From Candidatus Gerdarchaeota archaeon (GTDB taxonomy: Archaea > Asgardarchaeota > Heimdallarchaeia > JABLTI01): a stretch of 48,099 bases of DNA. Position 1 is the stretch's first letter. Each line of letters begins with the position of its first letter. The translations under genes were made by a program, and so were the position numbers. The DNA lies in contig JAEORJ010000254.1 in the NCBI GenBank assembly GCA_016840945.1, forward strand, positions 1 to 48,099, read 5' to 3'. Under the pieces are notes generated by a model. The model worked only from the letters and a program-made list of their open reading frames with translations, made no database searches and was not told where the DNA came from. Positions 16,389 to 24,911 of this stretch are shown here, one piece after another.

Positions 16389-17789
16389 TTAGTTTACTAT
16401 ACTACTTAATAGCTCCTCTTCAAGCATTTCTAGAAAATGACTAATTGTTACTGTAGCATAAGATTCTTCAAAATAACCCATACTGAAAATCAATGAATCA
16501 TTAAAAGTAATTGTACCCATTAAGAAACCTGGAGCTTTCATAAAAGGTGTAATAATATAACCATCAGTTGCTGTAATATTAGCCCCAAAATTAATGTCTT
16601 TAGATTCAACTAATCCAATATTTGAAATAATTGGGAAAGTAGCATTCATATGAATCTCTTCATTAATAGTCTTCTCAAGTATTTCTTTTGATTTTACATA
16701 AGGCATACTAAAGAGCAATCTGCAGAATAGGGCTGCTTCTAACCCTGGTCCTTTTCGCTTCAATTTCTGCGTTGATTTATGGACTTGCTTCAATGTTTCA
16801 AGAAATGATTCCTCAGGTTTGTAAGTTATTTGTGGATGCGAAGCAGTAGTTAAGTTGCAAAGCGATTTTGCTTTATAATTTGGCATATAGACTCTGAGAT
16901 TGACTGTATAAGTGCTGATCAAAGGCTTTTTCTTTGTTAATTCAGTTAATCGAGCCATTGCTCTGAAGTAGGCTGTGACGATTAGATCAGTAATGGTTAC
17001 TTTCATTTTCTTGCTAAATTCTTTTAGCTTCAAATAACTCTCTTTTGCTATTCGATGAATTTTATATTTCCGTGTTTTTGCCTCGAGCGATTCCCATGGG
17101 AAAGTCATATTTGGTGTTCGAATACGGAGTTGAAAAACAGTAGCTATTTTTCTGAAGATATTAAGACGCTTAAATACTTGCTTTAATGAACGATCATTTT
17201 CAGTATTAGGTTGAGGAAGAAAGGTGGGATTCTGATTAAGAGTTCTATAGAAAGATGTCAAGAGAGACAAATAGTCTTGTATCCCACCTCCATCCAAAAC
17301 TTCGTGACCAACCTTAAGACAAAGAGTGTCGTATTCTTGCATTCGAAATATTTTGATTCTCAAAGGAAAATCCACTCTCGAGTCTATAGTTGAAGTGACA
17401 AAATTGTTGATAGCGTTATCTAAGTTCTTGGGTTGCTCAATGGGGCAAAAATTGTTATCCAATACATCATCTCGTCTCTGCCAATACACTTCATCTGGTA
17501 ATACGATGAAGCGTGAGCCAAGAACAGGTTCAGCATAAAAGGTTAAGGTTATTGCTTTTTTCAATCTGGGAATATCCAGATGGCCATCAAGAGTTAACAC
17601 ACAATTAATCTGTTGATCAGTAGTGCAACTGAAAATATGTGTTAGTTTATCTATTTCACCAGCAATTATTTTGCGTGGTATTTGTTTTTCTAATTCAAGT
17701 AAATCAGAAACATAATGAGTAAGATCATAAAAATTAGTTTCAGCTTCATCAGCTGGATTATCAATTATAGGGTCTTGTATAACTTCCAT
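16389..17789 (-). CDS. Condensation-domain / alcohol acyltransferase-fold protein
   Basis: The product is about 466 residues from the ATG at 17789 (a TTG at 17804 adds five residues). The active-site motif HxxxDG of the condensation/PapA superfamily is present as HEVLDGGG at about residues 162-169, and a later DLIVTAYFRAMARL helix and a structural segment STYTVNLRVYMP fit the second half of the two-lobed CoA-acyltransferase fold. The chain has no carrier or adenylation domain, so it is a stand-alone enzyme. Such proteins transfer acyl groups to alcohols or amines. The acceptor is unknown; a lipid or lipid-like surface molecule is possible. A second member lies at 29530-30786. Confidence 0.78.
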   Translation of the reverse strand: MEVIQDPIIDNPADEAETNFYDLTHYVSDLLELEKQIPRKIIAGEIDKLTHIFSCTTDQQINCVLTLDGHLDIPRLKKAITLTFYAEPVLGSRFIVLPDEVYWQRRDDVLDNNFCPIEQPKNLDNAINNFVTSTIDSRVDFPLRIKIFRMQEYDTLCLKVGHEVLDGGGIQDYLSLLTSFYRTLNQNPTFLPQPNTENDRSLKQVFKRLNIFRKIATVFQLRIRTPNMTFPWESLEAKTRKYKIHRIAKESYLKLKEFSKKMKVTITDLIVTAYFRAMARLTELTKKKPLISTYTVNLRVYMPNYKAKSLCNLTTASHPQITYKPEESFLETLKQVHKSTQKLKRKGPGLEAALFCRLLFSMPYVKSKEILEKTINEEIHMNATFPIISNIGLVESKDINFGANITATDGYIITPFMKAPGFLMGTITFNDSLIFSMGYFEESYATVTISHFLEMLEEELLSSIVN

Positions 17790-17946
17790 TGTTATAACTT
17801 CCAATAGTTAGCAATAGTTGGTAATGACTCTTTCATTTTCATGAAAGAATATTAAATACAAGTTTAGAACGAGCTGTGACTTTAAAAGAGTTTTTGAAAA
17901 AAATCAGCTATAAGTAGATAAAGGGTAAAAAAAGAAGATGGTTGGA

Positions 17947-19584
17947 TTATTTCTTAACATTTCTTTTTTTGCTAACGATGGTTATTATGGTAACAAAAGA
18001 AACACAACTTAGGAAATAAGTCATTAATATTTTAGAAGGACCTAGCACTGGAGTTGAATTTGTTGGTGTAGGGGTAGGAGTCGGTGTTGGAGTAAAAGGT
18101 GGTTCAGTAGCAATAGTATAATTTACTTGTGCAACAAAAGCATCATAAAAACCATTCATTTCCTCATCAAAGGCATTTTTGAGTGGAAAATCAGTAGATA
18201 AAGTTGAACCTGCAATATAATAAATATCATCAACCACTTTAATATCTCTGAAACTATCATAACTATTTCCACCAAAAAAAGATGAATATAGTAGTGTTGT
18301 ACCATTAGCACTAATTTCTGATATGAAGCCATCAACTTCGCCATTAAGAGTATAATCAAAAGCGTTAACAAGAGGAAATTCTTCATAGTGTGTATTACCT
18401 GTTAACCAAATATTATTTTGGGGATCTAAGGTTATTGAACTAGCATCACAGTAAGGAAGATAAGTGGAAAATACCAGCTCAGTACCATTAGCGTTAAATT
18501 TTGTCATAAAATCTGGTGTTTGACTTGGATCTATAGCGCTATAAGGATTAACAGATGGGAAGCCACCTGATTTATAATAACCATTCATAATCGCTTGGCC
18601 AAAATCATCAACAATTACATTAAAACCTCTATCAGTCCAACCGCCACCAAAGAAGGTAGAATAATTCATTGAAGTCCCATCAGGTGCTAATTTAAATAGA
18701 AAACAATCAGTTTCTCCACCATACGAATTATCATATGCATGCACAGTGGGATAGTTACTAGATTCGGTTTCACCGCAAGCATAAATATAGTGATCACTAT
18801 CAATGGTCATGCTGTTGAGAAATTCCCAACTACTTCCGCCAACAAAAGTTGAAAAAACAATTGTTGAACCATTTGGTGTGAATTTTGTAATGAAGCTTTC
18901 GAACACAGCAGTATTTGTGTGCGAGGTTTGAAAAGCACCTGCAGTGATGGGAATATCAGATGAGTATGTATCACCGGCAATATACACAGCTTGGTCTTCA
19001 TCAACTGCTACAGCCATAATTTTGGCTCCATTGCTACCGCCAAAAAAGGTAGAATAAAAGATAGTTGAACCATTAGCAGCAATTTTTGTAAGGAATCCTT
19101 CCATGTAATTGAGATTACCATAATAATCATCATAAGCATTTACTAAAGGATAATCAGTTGAACCTGTTTGGCCAACGAGATAAACATTCCCTTCGGAATC
19201 AATAGTCATAGAGTTAAGATATTCGTTATATGTGCCCCCAAAAAAGGTAGAATAAAGTAAAGTGCCATTAGGAGCAAGTTTCATTAAGAAAATATCATTA
19301 GCACCATTATAGGAGTCATCAAGAGCATTTTTTGTTATGAAATTAGATGATTCAGTTCCACCAGCAATGTAAATGTTTCCATCAACATCTATAGATACAG
19401 CTTTAACATAATCAGTGCCATCTCCGCCCATATAGCTGGAAAAGACTAAAGGATCCTCTTCAGCAGCGGATAGATAAACGAATGAGTTGGCACCAAAACG
19501 AGAATTAACATTGATAACATTCAACAACAAAATAACTATTGGAAAAATAAAAAAGGTTTTACCTCGAATTCTACATTTAAACAT
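17947..19584 (-). CDS. Surface seven-bladed SBBP-repeat beta-propeller
   Basis: About 545 residues from the ATG at 19584, which has GGAGAG just upstream; longer starts lack one. The signal peptide core lies at about residues 11-25. Seven blades follow, each of 55-65 residues and marked by F/Y-S-S/T-x-F/Y-x-G-G, then D-x-x-G-N-I/V-Y-x-x-G and a final F-x-x-K-x-x-x-N-G-T. This is the SBBP (seven-bladed beta-propeller) repeat. A TPTPTPTPTN linker then leads to a membrane helix (MTYFLSCVSFVTIITIV) and SKKRNVKK. The protein therefore displays a propeller on a stalk outside the cell. Its ligand is unknown. No protease or glycosidase motif is seen. Confidence 0.88.
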   Translation of the reverse strand: MFKCRIRGKTFFIFPIVILLLNVINVNSRFGANSFVYLSAAEEDPLVFSSYMGGDGTDYVKAVSIDVDGNIYIAGGTESSNFITKNALDDSYNGANDIFLMKLAPNGTLLYSTFFGGTYNEYLNSMTIDSEGNVYLVGQTGSTDYPLVNAYDDYYGNLNYMEGFLTKIAANGSTIFYSTFFGGSNGAKIMAVAVDEDQAVYIAGDTYSSDIPITAGAFQTSHTNTAVFESFITKFTPNGSTIVFSTFVGGSSWEFLNSMTIDSDHYIYACGETESSNYPTVHAYDNSYGGETDCFLFKLAPDGTSMNYSTFFGGGWTDRGFNVIVDDFGQAIMNGYYKSGGFPSVNPYSAIDPSQTPDFMTKFNANGTELVFSTYLPYCDASSITLDPQNNIWLTGNTHYEEFPLVNAFDYTLNGEVDGFISEISANGTTLLYSSFFGGNSYDSFRDIKVVDDIYYIAGSTLSTDFPLKNAFDEEMNGFYDAFVAQVNYTIATEPPFTPTPTPTPTPTNSTPVLGPSKILMTYFLSCVSFVTIITIVSKKRNVKK

Positions 19585-19684
19585 AAATCTCTCCAAGAAT
19601 AAATAGTACGTTGTTTTAATAAAAGTTCTTTCTATAATTAATATCAAATAATTAATTGAAAAACAAATGGAGCCATCGGGGGGA

Positions 19685-19715
19685 TGTGTTCATACACGAA
19701 CCGCAGCTCGAGTAC
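19685..19715 (-). other. Second tRNA intron, in the T loop (position 59/60)
   Basis: This is a 31-base insert between TTCAAA and TCCCCC of the T arm. The exon bases GTTC pair with GAAC near the 3' end of the intron. They are flanked by AAA on one side and ACA on the other, and GTAC pairs with GTAT inside, which is a bulge-helix-bulge-like fold suitable for the archaeal splicing endonuclease. The exact junction may shift by one base. Confidence 0.8.
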
Positions 19716-19737
19716 TTTGAACCCCCGACCATCTGAT

Positions 19738-19768
19738 TTCTTTCTGAGGAAAGAAAATTTTCCACAGC
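19738..19768 (-). other. First tRNA intron, at canonical position 37/38
   Basis: This is a 31-base insert following the anticodon. CTGTGGAAA pairs with TTTCCTCAG (one mismatch) to make the inner helix, and CTT of the anticodon loop pairs with AAG. A three-base bulge lies on each side (TAG and AAA). This is a regular bulge-helix-bulge. Confidence 0.82.
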
Positions 19769-19903
19769 TACAAGTCAGACGCTCTGCCAGGCTGAGCCAC
19801 GATGGCATCTTTGTATTTCAAATGCTTATCTGTTCATTTTTTAAATTTTCTTAATGTACCAAGAATTACGTTTAAGTAAAGAAAAATAGTTAGTTATTAA
19901 AGT

Positions 19904-21520
19904 TTAGCTTTTCATCCTATTCAATAATCGCATGAAATCCATTTCTTTAGCCATTTTTTTCGCTTGGTTTAATAACTCATTAGCTGTGCTTTCATCTCCC
20001 TCTATTTTTGCTATTATTGATTTTATCCAAAAGTGCTCTACAAATAGTAATTTTGATTGTTGCTTAATAGCTAATTTCGAAAGTCGTTCATTATAATATT
20101 TTATTCTCTCGAGTATTTCCTTTTTATTATTATCTAAATTATATTCTTCAATTAGAAAATGGATATAGCTAATTATTGCCTCTAATGTTGTTTCTTGATC
20201 AGATATTGGTTCATTTATCACTTGTTTGTAAATGCTTTCTATTTCATTCTTATCAACCGAATCATCTAATTCATCCACTTTAGCTTTTAATACCAAGTAT
20301 CGATGTTTTACTGTCTCACTTTTCTCTTCATCATTGATTAGTTTTAATTCGTTCACTAAATCTTTTGCTTTGTCATATTTTTTCAATGTTATAAGAACTG
20401 GAACAAAATAAAATAATGTTTTTGAAAATGCCACTTTGGTTATTTCTTTTTTTAATTGATAAACTAATTGAAGGTGACTTTCTGCTTCGTCTCGATAGTC
20501 CAAATCATAAAATATTTTCCCCATTGAATTAAATGATGCTGTTATTAATGATAAGCTGCCCACTTTTTGGAATATAGGTAAAGCTTCCTCGAAGCTTTCT
20601 AATGCTTTTTTTAGCTCTCCTTGTAGATTGTAAATTAAGCCAATATTGTAATTTGTTGCTGCAATAGAAATCTCAGTACCAACCAAAGTGTAATTTGTTA
20701 ATGCTTCTTTATAATAGCTTAGTGCTGAATTAAGATTGCCTGAAAAATGATTTGTTACTCCTAGATCTAGATTTATTCGAGCAAGTTCCAGAGGTGAATT
20801 GATTGCTTTATTTAATTCTAAGCTTTTTTGCAAACTAGCAATCGCATCTGAAAGATTACCATCGATAGAATAATAGATTCCATAAGTTGCCAAAGCTCTT
20901 GCTTGTAAGAGTTTAAAATTATTATCCACGCTCCTTTTCATTGCATCTTTTAGATATTCTAACATCTTCTCCTTCTCATCTAATGAGCGCAATATAGAAC
21001 AAAATGTGATTAATAATGTTATTTCTGAATAAGCAAGATCTTGTTTTCTATATATTGTTAATGCTTCTTCTAAATTACTTTTAGCAGTTTCTAATTGTCC
21101 TTTTAGGTTAAAATAAATCCCCTTTAAATAATGATAATGAGCCTTAAATTTCATTTGCTGATTTTCATTTTTTAACGATTTAAGTAATGATTCACCATAA
21201 TTTATTGTCTGTATCATCTCATCATTTTTACCTTGATCGTTATAATATTTTATCTTTAATAGAAGGAATTCATGCGCAATATCATTATAATTTCTTTTTT
21301 GGGCTTTTTTTATAAGCTTGTCTAAATCGACTATTTTAACTGAATAATCCCCAAGAATTCGACTAATATCATATTGAAATACTAATAGTTGATAGTATTC
21401 TTTCTGATTTTTCTTGTATTTATTTTTTAAATTCAGTATTTCATTTAGTGCCTGATTAAAATTAGCTGTTTGATATAATCTAGTTATAGTCTCAAAATGT
21501 TCATTTAATGAAAGGCCCAA
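19904..21520 (-). CDS. Large tetratricopeptide-repeat protein
   Basis: 538 residues, all helical and without signal peptide or membrane helix. About ten 34- to 40-residue TPR units can be followed, the clearest being ARINLDLGVTNHFSGNLNSA, then NYNIGLIYNLQGELKKALES and SFNSMGKIFYDLDYRDEAES, each with the G-x-L/Y-x-x-A-x-x-x-x-x-x-A spacing. The repeats resemble those of bacterial Rap/MalT-type or archaeal cytosolic TPR proteins. It starts with TTG at 21520. It probably acts as a protein scaffold or sensor, and no effector domain is attached. It is divergent from the Imm5-like gene, with a gap of about 110 bases. Confidence 0.8.
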   Translation of the reverse strand: MGLSLNEHFETITRLYQTANFNQALNEILNLKNKYKKNQKEYYQLLVFQYDISRILGDYSVKIVDLDKLIKKAQKRNYNDIAHEFLLLKIKYYNDQGKNDEMIQTINYGESLLKSLKNENQQMKFKAHYHYLKGIYFNLKGQLETAKSNLEEALTIYRKQDLAYSEITLLITFCSILRSLDEKEKMLEYLKDAMKRSVDNNFKLLQARALATYGIYYSIDGNLSDAIASLQKSLELNKAINSPLELARINLDLGVTNHFSGNLNSALSYYKEALTNYTLVGTEISIAATNYNIGLIYNLQGELKKALESFEEALPIFQKVGSLSLITASFNSMGKIFYDLDYRDEAESHLQLVYQLKKEITKVAFSKTLFYFVPVLITLKKYDKAKDLVNELKLINDEEKSETVKHRYLVLKAKVDELDDSVDKNEIESIYKQVINEPISDQETTLEAIISYIHFLIEEYNLDNNKKEILERIKYYNERLSKLAIKQQSKLLFVEHFWIKSIIAKIEGDESTANELLNQAKKMAKEMDFMRLLNRMKS

Positions 21521-21630
21521 ATTTAATACCTATATTAATAACTTATCCTCTGATAATATAACAATTTCTTTTATTTTTTAGGAAATTAAAGCTAGGAATT
21601 AATAAAAAAAGAAATCCAATGTGACTTATT

Positions 21631-22182
21631 ATGAAAAAACTTCTAGTGACTAGAGAAAGCCCTCAGTTACAACCATTAAGAGAATTAATTGAAAAACAAA
21701 AGCATAGGACATTGGTCTTATGGACTATTGATTGTGCTCAGCGAGTTTTATCAATTTTTGAAGAAAAATATCCACAAGATAAACGTCCACGTGAGGCAAT
21801 TGAAGCAGCAAAGGTTTGGGCTCAAGGAAAGATAAAAATGCCTATAGCTAAAAAAGCTGCTCATGCTAGTCACAACGCGGCTTCAACTATTGCCAATGAA
21901 AATCCAGCAGCTTGTGCTTCTGCTCGTGCAATGGGACATGTTATCGGGACTATTCATGTTGAAACACATGCTATGGGATTTGTAATATATACAATAACTG
22001 CATTTATCTATGCTAGTGGATTACAAAATGCTGATGAAGTGATAAGCAAAGAATGTAATTGGTTATATGATCGATTGCTATATTGGGAAGCAAATATTGA
22101 TACTGTAGAGCAAACTTGGGCCCCATTTCTGTTAAAAGATGACAGACCTAATAAAGAAGCACTTTTAAGGCAAAAAAAGTGA
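21631..22182 (+). CDS. Imm5-like putative immunity protein
   Basis: The 183-residue protein is helical and rich in Ala and His. It follows a pattern I recognise from the Imm5-like family: LWTIDCAQRVLSIFEEKYP near residue 30, RPREAIEAAKVWAQGKIKM near 55, then AAHASHNAA and a repeated ARAMGHVIGTIHVETHAMG helix. Members are annotated as putative immunity proteins against polymorphic toxins, although many occur with no toxin nearby. None is visible here, so an immunity role is only a family label. The regularly placed His and Cys residues could bind a metal. The gene stands alone. Confidence 0.65.
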   Translation: MKKLLVTRESPQLQPLRELIEKQKHRTLVLWTIDCAQRVLSIFEEKYPQDKRPREAIEAAKVWAQGKIKMPIAKKAAHASHNAASTIANENPAACASARAMGHVIGTIHVETHAMGFVIYTITAFIYASGLQNADEVISKECNWLYDRLLYWEANIDTVEQTWAPFLLKDDRPNKEALLRQKK

Positions 22183-22303
22183 ACGAAAAAATTCCTGACA
22201 GTTTTTTATTATTTTACAGAATCTTCTTATTGCTCAGAAACTTTCTTATTAAAAAACGCTAAAATAGATTTAGAATTACTTTTAGAGGAGTTATTGCTTT
22301 CCT

Positions 22304-23002
22304 ATGAAAGATTCTACTACAGAAACTATTACTGTTTGTTGTACTTGGCAAGATGAGAAAAATTGTGAAGGATGTCAGAATAACTTATACCTTGATTGTA
22401 GATGGGAAGCAAAACACCTGCTTCGATTTTTTTATGCGATGGGACCCGCCTTGATATTTGCTTTTTTGGGAATTATTTTAGGCGATGTTTTCACACTCAG
22501 ATGGTGGCAATTAGGTGTTTTATTGGGATATTATACCATCTTTTTCATTATTGAAACAAGAATTCTTTGCAGCCACTGTCCTTATTATTCGGAAAAAAGT
22601 CTAATACTTCATTGTTTAGCCAATCATGGATTTATCAAATATTGCCGTTATCATCCTGAGCCATTAAATCGATTTGAGAAAACATTACTCGTTATTGGCA
22701 TCTTCTTCTTTGGAGCTGTTCCTTTAGGATTGCAAATTTATAATATTGTTATTTTATCAAAAATACTTATCCTTTCATCAGCTACTTTCATTTCTTTATT
22801 GGTCATACTTGGTCTCACAGTTGGAGGATTAATATTTGGTTTTACCTTCTTGTTTACCAAGATTTGTACACATTGTATCAATTTTTCCTGCCCTTTTAAC
22901 AGTGTTCCAAAAGAACTAATAGACAGCTATTTAGAAAAGAATCCTTATATGAAAGAAGCATGGGTAAAAGCAGGTTATAAGATTAATAATGACGAAAATT
23001 AA
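22304..23002 (+). CDS. Four-helix membrane protein with repeated Cys motifs
   Basis: 232 residues. A Cys-rich N-terminus (VCCTW, then CEGCQNN, then DCRW) precedes a pair of helices (about residues 44-82). Then comes a second Cys cluster (CSHCPYY, HCLANHG, YCRYHPEP), another helix pair (about 128-190) and a third cluster (CTHCINFSC). The clusters fall on the same side of the membrane and look able to hold metal or form disulphides. I do not recognise the family with certainty; similar proteins exist in methanogens and other archaea without a known role. Its neighbours (an Imm5-like gene upstream, a nitroreductase downstream) do not define a pathway. Confidence 0.65.
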   Translation: MKDSTTETITVCCTWQDEKNCEGCQNNLYLDCRWEAKHLLRFFYAMGPALIFAFLGIILGDVFTLRWWQLGVLLGYYTIFFIIETRILCSHCPYYSEKSLILHCLANHGFIKYCRYHPEPLNRFEKTLLVIGIFFFGAVPLGLQIYNIVILSKILILSSATFISLLVILGLTVGGLIFGFTFLFTKICTHCINFSCPFNSVPKELIDSYLEKNPYMKEAWVKAGYKINNDEN

Positions 23003-23070
23003 TTCATTTTTTACTTTAAATGGTATTCTTTTTAATATTGATGATTCACTACATTAGTTGTCGTGATAAA

Positions 23071-23919
23071 ATGAAATTTGCACAACCAATTGAACAGATT
23101 ATTCGTAAAAGATATTCTTGCAGGACTTTTGAACAAAAACCATTAGATAAGAAAATACTTCGAGCTATACATGGAACATTAAAAGGTGCGATTGGACCAT
23201 TTGGTGGAAAAGTGAAATTTCAATTAGTTGATACTGGTGCTAAAGATTTTCCTGAAAAACAAAAAATCGGTACTTATGGTATGGTCAAAGGAGCTCGTTA
23301 CTTTATTGTTAGTATTGTTGATAAAGAAGTTGGCAACTTGGTTGATCTTGGTTATCTTTTTGAGATTATCATTTTAAAAATGACTGAAATGAATCTTGGA
23401 ACGGTGTGGTTAGGTAGAGCGTTTAATTTTAACACCTTTGCTTCAGCTGTTAAATTAAAAGAAAATGAAACAATCCCTGCTGTTAGTCCGGTTGGTTATA
23501 TCGCTGAACGCAAAAGGGTGGTTGATTCAATTATCTCATGGGGTATTAAATCTCGAGAAAGAAAACCATGGGAGAATCTTTTCTTTTATGAGGATTTTCA
23601 AACACCTTTACTTGAAGAGCAAGCAGGAGAAGTTGTCATGCCTTTAGAAATGCTTAGGTTAGCACCCTCAGCCAAGAATCAACAACCATGGCGAGTACTT
23701 AAACAAGGAGAGCAATTCCATTTTTACCTCAAAACCAAAGATCATTATATGGTTGACACTTTTTCATCTCTTGCTTTTGTTGATATTGGAATTGCTTTGA
23801 GTCATTTTGATCTTACTGTTAATGAAATGAATATTAAAGGAAAATTAGTAAAATCAGACCCACAACTTGAATCTTTGCCTAAAAATTACAATTACATTGC
23901 TACATGGGTAAAAAAATAA
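23071..23919 (+). CDS. Nitroreductase-family flavoprotein (TM1586-like)
   Basis: About 282 residues from the ATG at 23071, which has GTGAT seven bases upstream; a longer start at 23020 would add 17 hydrophobic residues. IRKRYSCRTFEQKPLDK is the typical FMN-phosphate-binding opening. MTEMNLGTVWLGR and PAVSPVGYIAERK are the conserved middle, and MLRLAPSAKNQQPWRV is a second S-x-x-N-x-Q-P-W motif. Having both halves in one chain is the TM1586 arrangement, in which one polypeptide imitates the usual homodimer. It is expected to bind FMN and reduce quinones or nitro compounds with NAD(P)H. The physiological substrate is unknown. Confidence 0.8.
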   Translation: MKFAQPIEQIIRKRYSCRTFEQKPLDKKILRAIHGTLKGAIGPFGGKVKFQLVDTGAKDFPEKQKIGTYGMVKGARYFIVSIVDKEVGNLVDLGYLFEIIILKMTEMNLGTVWLGRAFNFNTFASAVKLKENETIPAVSPVGYIAERKRVVDSIISWGIKSRERKPWENLFFYEDFQTPLLEEQAGEVVMPLEMLRLAPSAKNQQPWRVLKQGEQFHFYLKTKDHYMVDTFSSLAFVDIGIALSHFDLTVNEMNIKGKLVKSDPQLESLPKNYNYIATWVKK

Positions 23920-23972
23920 CCAATATCACTTAATTAGTAATAATTAAATCACTTTTTTAAATAATAATAAAC

Positions 23973-24767
23973 TCAAACTGTAGAGCATTTACATTTTGAT
24001 TGCTTCGCATCTATTTTATCACAGACCTCAAGTATGATTTTTCGCAAATCAATTATTTTTGATTTGAACATTTCAAAGACTTCTTGAGTGGTAATTTTTT
24101 GTTGCATCCCTGCAGCATAATTAGTAACTAAACAAATGGTCGAATAACACATACCAAGTTCTCGTGCTAAAATACATTCAGATGCAGAAGTCATCCCTAC
24201 AATTGTACCTCCCATTGAGCGATAAGCATTTATCTCAGCGGGAGTTTCAAATCGTGGTCCTTCTGTGCAAATATAAGTTGCATTAGGTATAATATTAATA
24301 GAGAGTTTTTTACCAACCTGAACTATTTTTTCCTGTAATTCAGGGCAATATGGTATAGTCATGTCAGTATGAACAACCCCTTCTTTAATCACTCCCGAAT
24401 GTAGTTTAATTGCAAATTCGCCATCAAAGAACGTTTTGGGACGATGGCTTGTTAAATCAATGAACTGTGAGGGGATAATAAAAGTGCCAGGGGAATAATC
24501 CTTAATCATTGATCCTACTGCACTTGATGAGATAATCCTATCTGCTCCTACAGAATATAGAGCTAAAATATTGGATTTGTAATCAACAAGATGAGGAGGT
24601 ATATTGTGTTTTTCTCCATGCCTAGTTATAAAAGCTATTTTCATTTCACCAATAGTGCTAATAGCTACGTCAATTTTACCAAAAGGTGTTTTGATCGATT
24701 TCTTCTCTGATTCATCACTTAAAGCGTAAAAGCCTGAACCACCGATAACTCCAATGATACCTTTCAT
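23973..24767 (-). CDS. S-methyl-5'-thioinosine / purine-nucleoside phosphorylase (MTAP family, 6-oxopurine type)
   Basis: 264 residues from the ATG at 24767; a GTG nine bases earlier may serve as part of the ribosome-binding site. GVIGGSGFY opens the fold, RHG-x-x-HNIPPH and SSAVGSM bind phosphate, and YICTEGPRFETPAEI is the family signature. The base-binding loop reads VTNYAAG, with Asn216 and Ala218 where adenine-specific MTAP has Asp-Tyr-Asp. Asn at this position is the hallmark of enzymes acting on 6-oxopurines, so methylthioinosine or a guanosine/inosine substrate is more likely than methylthioadenosine. The enzyme acts in methylthioadenosine salvage and purine recycling. The C-terminus is Cys-rich (CKCST). 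Confidence 0.85.
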   Translation of the reverse strand: MKGIIGVIGGSGFYALSDESEKKSIKTPFGKIDVAISTIGEMKIAFITRHGEKHNIPPHLVDYKSNILALYSVGADRIISSSAVGSMIKDYSPGTFIIPSQFIDLTSHRPKTFFDGEFAIKLHSGVIKEGVVHTDMTIPYCPELQEKIVQVGKKLSINIIPNATYICTEGPRFETPAEINAYRSMGGTIVGMTSASECILARELGMCYSTICLVTNYAAGMQQKITTQEVFEMFKSKIIDLRKIILEVCDKIDAKQSKCKCSTV

Positions 24768-24911
24768 ATTATTCACGGATTGTTTAAGGTATCAATATTT
24801 TTGGTTTTTTCGGAAAGGGATAACTATTGAGTGACTTTTTAGTTATTTTCAGTTAAGGATAAAGTGGAAAAGTGAAAAGATTTAAGATTTAAGCACTAAA
24901 GAAATTGATTC

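Larger units (their letters stand above)
19668..19806 (-). tRNA. tRNA-Thr (anticodon TGT) interrupted by two introns
   Basis: Exon 1 (19806-19769) holds GCCATCG, D arm GCTC/GAGC and the anticodon stem TCTGA with loop CT-TGT-A. Exon 2 (19737-19716) gives A-TCAGA, the variable loop TGGTC and GGGGG-TTCAAA. Exon 3 (19684-19668) gives T-CCCCC, the acceptor CGATGGC, discriminator T and encoded CCA. Joining these yields a normal 77-base cloverleaf. Intron 1 lies at the canonical position 37/38. Intron 2 lies inside the T loop at 59/60, a rare site known from some Thermoproteales. Confidence 0.88.
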
